The notes under the pieces: generated by a model
What the model saw: the letters and a program-made list of their open reading frames with translations, nothing else
The model's database searches: none
What the model was told of the DNA's origin: nothing
Shown here: positions 1-6,169 of the stretch, in pieces
How positions within the stretch are numbered: the stretch's first letter is position 1
Layout of the letters: the number at the start of each line of letters is the position of its first letter
DNA from: Pseudonocardiales bacterium
GTDB taxonomy: Bacteria; Actinomycetota; Actinomycetes; Mycobacteriales; Jatrophihabitantaceae
Assembly: GCA_030840415.1 (NCBI GenBank)
Contig: JAVEEO010000234.1
Coordinates: forward strand, 1-8,979
Direction: 5' to 3'
Length of the DNA: 8,979 nucleotides
Position numbers and translations under genes: made by a program

Positions 1-46
1 CGGCATCACCATGCTCGTCGTCGCTGCCGGTCATTCCGGCTCGTGA
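1..46 (+). CDS. 3' end of an upstream gene (partial, product unknown)
   Basis: An open frame enters from the left edge and ends at TGA 44-46. The visible residues are GITMLVVAAGHSGS, a short hydrophobic run followed by a small polar tail, as at the end of a membrane or secreted protein. The stop is 36 nt before the lipoprotein start, so the two genes could be co-transcribed. Fourteen residues are too few to assign a family. A second frame, ending at TAA 49-51, is arginine- and histidine-rich and looks like a shadow. Given the neighbourhood, another T7SS component (for example EccD, EccE or a mycosin) is possible, but nothing here proves it. Confidence 0.4.
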   Translation, partial: GITMLVVAAGHSGS

Positions 47-82
47 CCTAACTATCCCACTCCCCGAACGAGAGGAAGCACG

Positions 83-430
83 ATGATGTCGCTGGGCCCC
101 CCTACCAGCAGTGCGAATGGCGACCCACCCAACGGTGATTCCAGAGCCGAGCCGTCTCCGCTTAGGACACGAGCTGGCGCACTCCTGGCAATGGCGACCA
201 CGCTGGTTGCCCTCACCGCATGCTCCACCGGAGAGCGGAAGAGCTATGACATAGCGCCAATCTTCCCGCTCACAGCGGGGAAGTGCGCGAAATACGACGG
301 CAAGTCCGAGGGAACAGGGTTTGCTTCCCATTGCTGGGTGACGAAGGCCAATTGCCAGCAAGCGGCGGCAGACTGGCGTCAGATGATGCGCGAGGGCGGC
401 GTCACCGATGCAATCCTGTTTCGCTGCTGA
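83..430 (+). CDS. Small cysteine-rich lipoprotein
   Basis: A predicted 115-residue lipoprotein of unknown function. The start ATG at 83 follows AGAGGAAG (71-78) at about the right spacing; an adjacent ATG at 86 is equally possible. The hydrophilic N-region is unusually long (about 30 residues, arginines at 28 and 30). A hydrophobic core (residues 31-46) and a lipobox LTAC follow, with Cys47 as the lipidated residue. The mature part is only 69 residues and holds four further cysteines (68, 84, 91 and the C-terminal residue 115), enough for two disulfide bonds in an extracytoplasmic domain. The only other in-frame ATG (191, residue 37) falls inside the hydrophobic core and would remove the signal, so the long form is preferred. 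Its place beside a T7SS ATPase suggests an envelope accessory role (inference). I recognise no named family. Confidence 0.8.
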   Translation: MMSLGPPTSSANGDPPNGDSRAEPSPLRTRAGALLAMATTLVALTACSTGERKSYDIAPIFPLTAGKCAKYDGKSEGTGFASHCWVTKANCQQAAADWRQMMREGGVTDAILFRC

Positions 431-540
431 TCGAGTCCGAGCGGTCGCGGTACCTGCGCAGATCCTGACCCTGTACTGCGGCGCAGTGGCACCTACCTGT
501 GATGTGCACTAACAGCCACCATCCTGGAAAGGAGCTCGAC
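431..540 (+). other. Short intergenic gap with RBS for the next gene
   Basis: No gene is seen in these 110 bases. They contain a small inverted repeat, ACTGC-ggc-GCAGT (475-487), without a T-tract, so it is not a convincing terminator. A strong Shine-Dalgarno AAAGGAG (528-534) lies six bases before the GTG at 541 and fixes the start of the following gene. Confidence 0.5.
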
Positions 541-669
541 GTGGGATCAGCCCTCGCTGTCGTCGTTCTCATCCTGTTGATCATGATCGCAGTCGGGTAC
601 TCAGCATGGCTCAAGCAGGGCATCAGGACCCGGGTTCTGGAGTCCAGCCTCTCAGCTGATCAACTATGA
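541..669 (+). CDS. Small single-pass membrane protein, 42 residues (N-terminal part of the broken gene)
   Basis: Reading from GTG 541, which has an excellent RBS (AAAGGAG, 528-534, six-base spacing), the frame gives a 42-residue peptide ending at TGA 667-669. Residues 2-23 form one transmembrane helix. A basic stretch (K25, R29, R31) follows, which predicts a cytoplasmic C-terminus. Taken literally this is a stand-alone small membrane protein. However, the same frame continues with coding character after the TGA, so it is more likely the surviving N-terminus of a longer protein (see the pseudogene entry). Confidence 0.5.
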   Translation: MGSALAVVVLILLIMIAVGYSAWLKQGIRTRVLESSLSADQL

Positions 670-957
670 GAAATCTTCGCCTGCAGGGTCGCGAGAGCAG
701 GCTGGTCGATCGTGGACACCGGCAATCCGGTAGTGGCACAGAGTTCATTGGTCGCCGGCACCCGACAACAGATCGGCCTTTACACCGAGTCGACGGACGG
801 TGGCACGCGGGTTCGCCTGGTCGCGCTGCGGTTTCGACGCAAGGTCCTCACCGGTACGCCGACCAAAGGGCATACCCTGCGGCTCCGGATGAACTCTTTC
901 GTCGACGGCGTCCGACAGCAGGATCCATCTGCCCAGGTCAGCACCTCGTCCTCATAA
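541..957 (+). pseudogene. Membrane-anchored protein gene interrupted by one in-frame TGA
   Basis: The frame opened at GTG 541 meets TGA at 667-669, then stays open for 95 more codons to TAA 955-957. Both sides look coding. Upstream is a good RBS and a clean transmembrane helix. Downstream are GC-rich third positions and a sensible globular sequence (residues beginning EIFACRVARAGWSIVD, later VRLVALRFRRK and HTLRLRMNSFVDGVRQQ). The break falls in a predicted helix, ...LSADQL-stop-EIF..., where CGA (Arg) would restore a natural sequence, so one C-to-T change could explain it. The intact product would be about 138 residues: one membrane helix plus a cytosolic alpha/beta domain. GTG 712 could restart the second half, but no good RBS precedes it. 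Alternatives are UGA readthrough, two separate small proteins, or a sequencing error. I recognise no named family. Confidence 0.6.
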
Positions 958-982
958 CACCGCCGGCGAACGACCGAGGGTC

Positions 983-1132
983 ATGACAGCGGCCCCCGCG
1001 CTCGCCTCGCCGAGGAAACCGCTCGGCCAGTTCGAGGCTCAGAACAAGGCCATCGGAGGCACGAAGCCCGGCACGCTCACCGAATTGGAGCGGGCGCTGC
1101 CGATGACCGCTAAGCAGTTCGGCCTCACCTAG
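983..1132 (+). CDS. Hypothetical 49-residue protein or gene remnant
   Basis: ATG 983 to TAG 1130-1132 encodes 49 residues, starting MTAAPALASPRKPLGQFEAQ. A purine-rich CGAGGG (975-980) lies close upstream as a weak RBS. There is no signal peptide, membrane helix or known motif; the second half (LTELERALPMTAKQFGLT) could form one helix. It lies between a broken gene and eccC, so it may be the tail of a decayed gene rather than a functional one. The ATG overlaps the stop of an arginine-rich frame (666-986) that I regard as non-coding. Confidence 0.3.
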   Translation: MTAAPALASPRKPLGQFEAQNKAIGGTKPGTLTELERALPMTAKQFGLT

Positions 1133-1270
1133 TTGGCCTGACCGTACGGCAGGTTGGGCCGCAGGTCAGGACCTGGTGGGCACCGCGGTTACCGGCCGGC
1201 GGCTCGGCAGTGGCGACGTCACAATATCGAGGCCGGCGGCTCTTGGAGCGGCCGGCGCATGAGGAGAGCG
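1133..1270 (+). promoter_or_regulatory. eccC leader: 25-nt stem-loop and Shine-Dalgarno
   Basis: The 138 bases before eccC hold a near-perfect hairpin at 1232-1256: GCCGGC, a G, GCTC, loop TTG, GAGC, a G, GCCGGC. That gives six plus four base pairs, one G-G mismatch and a three-base loop. It ends five bases before the Shine-Dalgarno GAGGAG (1261-1266), which sits four bases before ATG 1271. There is no T-tract after it, so a classical Rho-independent terminator is unlikely. A leader structure affecting ribosome access, transcript stability or transcription pausing is plausible. The structure is read directly; the role is inferred. I see no convincing -35/-10 pair. Confidence 0.55.
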
Positions 1271-4200
1271 ATGATCCTTCGATTGAGCTTGAGGCACGGC
1301 CCCGCGACGCGCGACTTCGTGGTCGACGCCCATCCACGAACGACGATCGCCGACCTGACCAGGGCCATCGGCGGAGCCGGCGCGAACGAGATCTACCGGG
1401 CGACCTCGGTTGATGAGCTCCAGCCGCTGCCGTCGAAAGCGGTCATGGCCGAGAGCGGCGTGCTCGACGGCGACATCCTCTACCTCGCATCATTGTCCAC
1501 GGTCCGTGAGCAGCCGGCCAGGACGTCAGCCGGGCCTGCCGAGCTATCTCGCTCGAATATGGCTGCCGAGAACTCCACGCAGCCGGCAACCGCGGGGCGG
1601 TGGTTGCTCTCGGTTCGCTCCGGTCCGGCGGCTGGTGCCGTGTTCGCCCTGCGTGCCGGTCGGCAGACCATCGGGCGGTCGTCAACCGCCGATTTCCAGG
1701 TCCATGACTCCCAGGTTTCTCGCGTACATCTGCGTGTCAAGGCCACTCGGAAACGGGTGACCGTGAAGGATGTCGGCAGCACGAACGGTACCCGGCTCGA
1801 GGGCAGACCTCTCACCCGGTCCAAGCGGCTGATGCCCGGCGCGCACCTCGGCATCGGGCATTCGTTGCTGACCCTGTCCATACGGAATCCGGAAGCCGAA
1901 CCAGGGCCGACCGCGCCGGTGCCAGCGGACGAAAGTCACCTCGGCGCCAGCCATGGCGGGCCGGCCGTCTTGGAGCCAGACCATGCAGGCGGCTTGTTGT
2001 TGAACCGGGTGCCCTCCCGGCGCACCGCGCAGCCGGCAGCCGAGGTCGCCTTTCCCGAGCCGCCGCGGGTCCGCGAGCGTCCCAACATTGCCTGGCTGCC
2101 AGCCGTCTTACCGTTGTTGCTTGCCGGTGGCATGTACTACTACACCAAGCAGCCGACCTTTCTCCTGTTCGCGCTCCTCAGCCCATTGACCTTGGCGGCG
2201 ACCACGTTTTCCCAGCGTCGGGTCGAGAAAAAGCGGGTAAGTCGGGAAGAACGGGAGTACACCAACCTGCTGGCCGGTTCCATGGGCCAGCTCCGAAATG
2301 TGCTTGCTGCCGAGCGCACCCTGCTGCAGGCTGCATACCCCAGCGGCGAGAAGGCCGGCTTGATCGCCACCGCTAGGTTGAATCGGTTGTGGGAGCGATC
2401 GCCGGGTGACATCGATTTCTTGCGGTTACGGGTCGGAACCGGGCCGGTCGAGGCGCGGGTGAAGTTGACCGGTCGGGTACCGGCCGATCCGCCGTCAGTC
2501 AGGATTGCCGATGCTCCGCTGACCCTGCACCTGCCGGACGCTGGTGTGGTGGGCATCGCCGGCCCGTCGGCCGAGGTAGACGGCCTGACCCGATCAGTGA
2601 TGGTTCAGGTCGGCGCGTTGCACGCGACCGACGATGTCACCGTCACTCTGCTCGCCGATCATGCCCTCGAAGAGCAATGGGAGTACCTCAGGTGGCTGCC
2701 GCATGCGTTCGACCGCCGACGAAGGCAGGCGAGGATCGCCAGCACCGCGGATGAAGTGAGCAACATGGTTGCCGAACTGCTGGCGTTGGTAACCGAGCGA
2801 AGTGCGGCGACCGACCTGGATCTGGAGGAGTTCCACGTCGTCGTGCTGGCAGATGCGGACCGACTCCGGCGACGAGCCGATGTCGCCAAGCTGCTGCGAA
2901 CCGGGCCGGCGGCCGGCGTCTTCGCCATCGCACTCGGGACCGAGGCCACCAGGCTCCCCGAGGAGTGCAGAGCCATCGCGCAGGTTGCAGGCGGCGAGGT
3001 GGCGGTCGAAGACCGCGGCTCCCGCCAGAGCTGGTCCGGCGCCACCGACGAGCTAGCTCCCGAACGCGCAGTTGCCGCTGCACGACACCTAGCCCCTATC
3101 CGGCGGGTGAGCGGAGCCCAGCGCGAATCGGGCCTGGCTGAGAGCGTCACGATGTTCGAGATGCTGGGCTACCGGCCGACGGCTGCCACGGTCATCCGGT
3201 CCTGGGCTCAGCTCACTGCCGAAATCACCTCCATTCCGATCGGCATGTCGGCAACGGGCCGTTCCGTTGTCGACCTGGTCCACTCCGGGCCGCACGCGCT
3301 GGTAGGCGGTGCCACCGGCTCAGGCAAGAGCCAGTTGCTCCAGACTTGGGTCGCTTCGATGGCCTTGCACAATCGCCCTGAGGAGTTGACTTTCCTCTTC
3401 GTCGAATTCAAGGGCCTGTCCGCGTTCCTGAGGTTGCAGCGCCTGCCGCATTGCGTCGGCGCGATCACCAACCTGACTCCGGAGATGACCTCCCGAGCGC
3501 TGGCGTCGCTTACGATGGAGCGCCAGCGACGGCAGCGATTGCTCGCCCAGGCCGAAGCCCATGACATCGGAAGTTACCGGCGTCGCCGAGAGGGAGACCG
3601 ATCCCTTCCTCCGTTACCGCGCATGGTTGTTGTGCTGGATGAGTTCGCCGAGATGAAGGAGCAGTTCCCGGATTTCGTCACCGGGCTCATCAGCGTGGCG
3701 CGGACCGGCCGGTCGCTCGGCCTGCACCTGGTTCTGGCCACCCAACAGGTGGGGCGTGCGGTGAGTCCTGACATCGCCGGAAATGCCGACCTGCGAATCA
3801 GCCTGCGAGCGGCGGTGGCCGACGACAGCCACGCGGTGATCGGCAGTGCGGCCGCGACCCGCATTCCCACCTCGGCTAAGGGTCGGGTGCTGGTCAAGCG
3901 CGGCGACCTTCCCTTGGAGACCGTCCAGACTGCATGGTCGGGGGCAGCGGTGGACACCGTGACGTCGAGTCCCGTCGCGGTGAGACCGTGGCAATGGAAT
4001 GAGCACGAACGCCAGGGCACCGTACTGAGCAGCGCGCCGGTTCCAGTCACGGAACTCGACGACCTGGTGGAAACCCTGCAGCAGGCAGCGATCGCCTGCG
4101 GCTTCGAGAACCCAGTACGCCCCTACACCGAACCACTGCCGGGTTTGATAGGCCTGGCCGATGTGATGGCCGAGGCCCAGGTCCACGACGTCGCCACCCT

Positions 4201-5644
4201 GGCTCTTCGCGGCGGCCCGGTGATCGGCAGACGCGACGATCTTTCCCTCGTGATCCAGGAGCCGTACGCGGTTCCGCTACTTCGAGGCAACTTGTCGATC
4301 GTGGGGAGCGCGCAATCAGGTCGCACGACGGCATTGCGTTCGATCGCGGCCTCCTGGGCCGAGGTCGTTCCTCCCGGCCTGTTGCACCTGCACCTGATCG
4401 ATGGTGCCCGGGGCCTGACCGTCCTCTCGACCCTTCCGCACGTGGGGACGATGGCTGCCCCGGACAATGCGCGCACACATCGGTTGCTCGATCTGCTGTC
4501 CCGGGAGGTGGATTCGCGGCTGCAGTGGCTGTCCGACCGCGGCATGGGAGATCTGCTGGAATGCTGGGCCCAGCCCAGTGACGAGGAGCCGTTACCCTGG
4601 ATCCTGATTCTGATCGACCGGTTCGAGGAGCTGCTGGCAGCGATCGAGCGAACTCCCGCCGAGGCCGCGTTGGAACGAATTCTCAGCCGCGGGGTCGCCG
4701 CCGGGGTAACAGTAGCGGCTGCGGGAGACGACACCCTGACCCGGGTGCGCTGGCAGGGACGGTTTCCCGCTCGGCTTGTGCTACGGAGCGTCAGCGGGCT
4801 GGACTCGTCCCAGTACGGGCTCCCCGGGCGCGTCGGCCTGGCCGAGTTGCCCGCCGGCCGGGCTTATGAGAGCGTCCAGTCGAGCCAGGTGCAGATTGCC
4901 GTACCTGGCGACAGCGCCGCAACCTCGGCGCAGAACGAAGCCATTCGTACCCTGGGTGCTTCGGACCGGTGGCTGGGCTGGACGGGCCGGCCGCCGCTCC
5001 GGCTACGGGACCTACCCCGGACAGTGCCCGCCGCCAAGCTGGATCCGCCCAGTCACTGCGGGGCGGTCGTGCTCGGACTCGGGGGCGATGACTCCTCGCC
5101 AGTCGAACTCGGTGAGTCGGGATGGCCGCTGCTGGTGGCAGGTCCTCAGAAGTCCGGAAAGTCGACCACGCTGCGCCGGGTCGCCGAAGACTGGACCACC
5201 ATGGGGTTGACCGTACTCGCCGTCGGCCCGACCGGGTCGATCCTGTTGCGCGAAGCACCCCTCGGCGTCGAGGTTCGTACCTTCGCCGACAGCGCCGGAT
5301 TTGATTGGGCCCACATCCTGGCCGATCCCGGGCGTGCGGTCATCGTCGACGACCTGCACCGGGACGATCTGCCCGACTCGCTGGTCGAGGCGCTGAGCGT
5401 CGGCTCCCCCGCCTGCCACTTCGCCGGGTCGATGAAAGCCATGTCCGTGGTGCCTGCGCCGCTCAAGGCAATCGCCTCGAACGGCACGCTCGCCTTCCTC
5501 TGCCCGGCCGAGCCACGGTCGGTCGGCTACTACGACGTACGGGTCGAGGCGGCTCTGTGCGCGTCCGACCCCCCGGGCCGGGGCATCCTGGCCAACGGCG
5601 GACGCGTCCAAGCAATCCAGATCGCTTATTCGGGAGAGGCTTGA
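1271..5644 (+). CDS. eccC: T7SS ATPase EccC (FtsK/SpoIIIE type) with N-terminal ubiquitin-like and FHA domains
   Basis: The motor and substrate receptor of a type VII secretion system, at the inner face of the cytoplasmic membrane; 1457 residues. ATG 1271 has GAGGAG at 1261-1266; ATG 1259 and TTG 1154 are in frame but lack a good RBS. Domains: residues 1-73, ubiquitin-like (ends SGVLDGDILYLA, as in EccD/YukD folds); 110-205, FHA (IGRS 134-137, SRVH 150-153, NGT 172-174); two membrane helices at 272-291 and 296-313; a degenerate ATPase-like module around 330-610 (no lysine in GIAGPSAEVDGL, 428-439); D1 with Walker A GGATGSGKS (679-687) and Walker B VVVLDEF (786-792), followed by the ATQQ motif; D2 with GSAQSGRTT (1012-1020), lysine replaced by arginine; D3 with GPQKSGKST (1291-1299) and Walker B AVIVDDLH (1356-1363). 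D1 is the likely active motor; in characterised EccC proteins D3 binds the YxxxD tail of WXG100 substrates. Its 3' end overlaps the convergent gene by 19 bp. EccC identity is firm; the ubiquitin-like label is less so. Confidence 0.95.
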   Translation: MILRLSLRHGPATRDFVVDAHPRTTIADLTRAIGGAGANEIYRATSVDELQPLPSKAVMAESGVLDGDILYLASLSTVREQPARTSAGPAELSRSNMAAENSTQPATAGRWLLSVRSGPAAGAVFALRAGRQTIGRSSTADFQVHDSQVSRVHLRVKATRKRVTVKDVGSTNGTRLEGRPLTRSKRLMPGAHLGIGHSLLTLSIRNPEAEPGPTAPVPADESHLGASHGGPAVLEPDHAGGLLLNRVPSRRTAQPAAEVAFPEPPRVRERPNIAWLPAVLPLLLAGGMYYYTKQPTFLLFALLSPLTLAATTFSQRRVEKKRVSREEREYTNLLAGSMGQLRNVLAAERTLLQAAYPSGEKAGLIATARLNRLWERSPGDIDFLRLRVGTGPVEARVKLTGRVPADPPSVRIADAPLTLHLPDAGVVGIAGPSAEVDGLTRSVMVQVGALHATDDVTVTLLADHALEEQWEYLRWLPHAFDRRRRQARIASTADEVSNMVAELLALVTERSAATDLDLEEFHVVVLADADRLRRRADVAKLLRTGPAAGVFAIALGTEATRLPEECRAIAQVAGGEVAVEDRGSRQSWSGATDELAPERAVAAARHLAPIRRVSGAQRESGLAESVTMFEMLGYRPTAATVIRSWAQLTAEITSIPIGMSATGRSVVDLVHSGPHALVGGATGSGKSQLLQTWVASMALHNRPEELTFLFVEFKGLSAFLRLQRLPHCVGAITNLTPEMTSRALASLTMERQRRQRLLAQAEAHDIGSYRRRREGDRSLPPLPRMVVVLDEFAEMKEQFPDFVTGLISVARTGRSLGLHLVLATQQVGRAVSPDIAGNADLRISLRAAVADDSHAVIGSAAATRIPTSAKGRVLVKRGDLPLETVQTAWSGAAVDTVTSSPVAVRPWQWNEHERQGTVLSSAPVPVTELDDLVETLQQAAIACGFENPVRPYTEPLPGLIGLADVMAEAQVHDVATLALRGGPVIGRRDDLSLVIQEPYAVPLLRGNLSIVGSAQSGRTTALRSIAASWAEVVPPGLLHLHLIDGARGLTVLSTLPHVGTMAAPDNARTHRLLDLLSREVDSRLQWLSDRGMGDLLECWAQPSDEEPLPWILILIDRFEELLAAIERTPAEAALERILSRGVAAGVTVAAAGDDTLTRVRWQGRFPARLVLRSVSGLDSSQYGLPGRVGLAELPAGRAYESVQSSQVQIAVPGDSAATSAQNEAIRTLGASDRWLGWTGRPPLRLRDLPRTVPAAKLDPPSHCGAVVLGLGGDDSSPVELGESGWPLLVAGPQKSGKSTTLRRVAEDWTTMGLTVLAVGPTGSILLREAPLGVEVRTFADSAGFDWAHILADPGRAVIVDDLHRDDLPDSLVEALSVGSPACHFAGSMKAMSVVPAPLKAIASNGTLAFLCPAEPRSVGYYDVRVEAALCASDPPGRGILANGGRVQAIQIAYSGEA

Positions 5645-6156
5645 TTCGCCTCCTCGTCGATCTTCACCTCCTCGTCGATCCAGGTCGCCGTGGAGACGAT
5701 GGCGTCGAAGACAAACTCCAGCTCCGGCAGCCGAGTGAGGTTCGGTGTGGTGAAGGCCATCGTGTAAAAGCAGTCCGACCCAGGAAGCGGAATCTCATAG
5801 GTCAGTTGGCTGAACTCCACGATTCCGATGTCGGCAGTCGGCCAGTCCACACTGAACGTTCGCTTCCGGCGGCCTGGCACGATGGCGCCGGCCGGTGTGA
5901 GTGCGGCCTTGACCCGGCCTCGATGCTCGTGGACGAACAAGGATGCGAACAGTGGGACGACATCCGGATCCTCGCCCGGCTCGATCATCGTCACGGCCAG
6001 AGCGAGGGATGCATCCGAGGGGTGCGGAGCAGGCAGCCACCCCAGGCCGGTCAGCTCCTGCCGCAGTTCGCCGTACTCGCTACCCCGTAGTGGGTCGGCC
6101 GGGTCGAACGGGCACCAGGGACCGATCAGGGTGAGCTGGAGCTGCGGACCCGGCAT
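5626..6156 (-). CDS. Hypothetical 176-residue cytosolic protein, possible Mog1/PsbP/LpqN-like fold
   Basis: The last gene of the leftward operon. ATG 6156 has a strong RBS (GGGAGGT on the minus strand, 6169-6163) six bases upstream and directly after the effector stop codon, so the start is secure. There is no signal peptide or membrane helix; the protein is acidic. The C-terminal half shows alternating strands (FSQLTYEIPLPGSDCFYTMA), then FTTPNL and a final amphipathic helix (LEFVFDAIVSTATWI). This resembles the end of Mog1/PsbP-like proteins such as LpqN and DUF1795/DcrB; the match is by eye and tentative. The tail contains a duplicated IDEE encoded by a 14-base direct repeat. Its position 13 nt after a probable secreted effector suggests a chaperone or immunity protein (inference). 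The stop overlaps the end of eccC on the other strand. Confidence 0.8.
   Translation of the reverse strand: MPGPQLQLTLIGPWCPFDPADPLRGSEYGELRQELTGLGWLPAPHPSDASLALAVTMIEPGEDPDVVPLFASLFVHEHRGRVKAALTPAGAIVPGRRKRTFSVDWPTADIGIVEFSQLTYEIPLPGSDCFYTMAFTTPNLTRLPELEFVFDAIVSTATWIDEEVKIDEEANQASPE
5649..5680 (-). repeat. Two-copy 14-nt direct repeat inside a gene
   Basis: CCTCCTCGTCGATC occurs at 5649-5662 and again at 5667-5680, an 18-nt period. In the leftward gene it encodes two copies of IDEE separated by VK, near the C-terminus. It looks like a small in-frame duplication that extends an acidic tail; no other function is evident. Confidence 0.8.
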
Positions 6157-6169
6157 CGTGTGACCTCCC

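Noticed and set aside
475..487. Hairpin ACTGC-ggc-GCAGT as a terminator for the lipoprotein gene
   Set aside because: Only five pairs and no T-tract; such repeats arise by chance in GC-rich DNA.
666..986. Frame of 106 codons starting at ATG 666 with ATGA-type junctions at both ends
   Set aside because: The product is rich in arginine, histidine and proline with weaker third-position GC than the frame ending at 957, and no domain is recognisable. The junctions are probably coincidental.
1222..1227. CAATAT as a -10 promoter element for eccC
   Set aside because: No matching -35 hexamer at the usual distance; a single AT-rich hexamer is not sufficient evidence.
1154..1270. N-terminal extension of EccC from TTG 1154 or ATG 1259
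   Set aside because: The extra residues are arginine-rich and unlike a domain, there is no suitable RBS, and the ubiquitin-like module starts at ATG 1271 behind GAGGAG.
4123..4734. Long leftward open frames opposite eccC (also 3614-4186 and 5012-5611)
   Set aside because: They are antisense shadows of a high-GC gene: low-complexity Ser/Arg/Pro-rich products with no motifs, lying wholly over well-supported ATPase domains.
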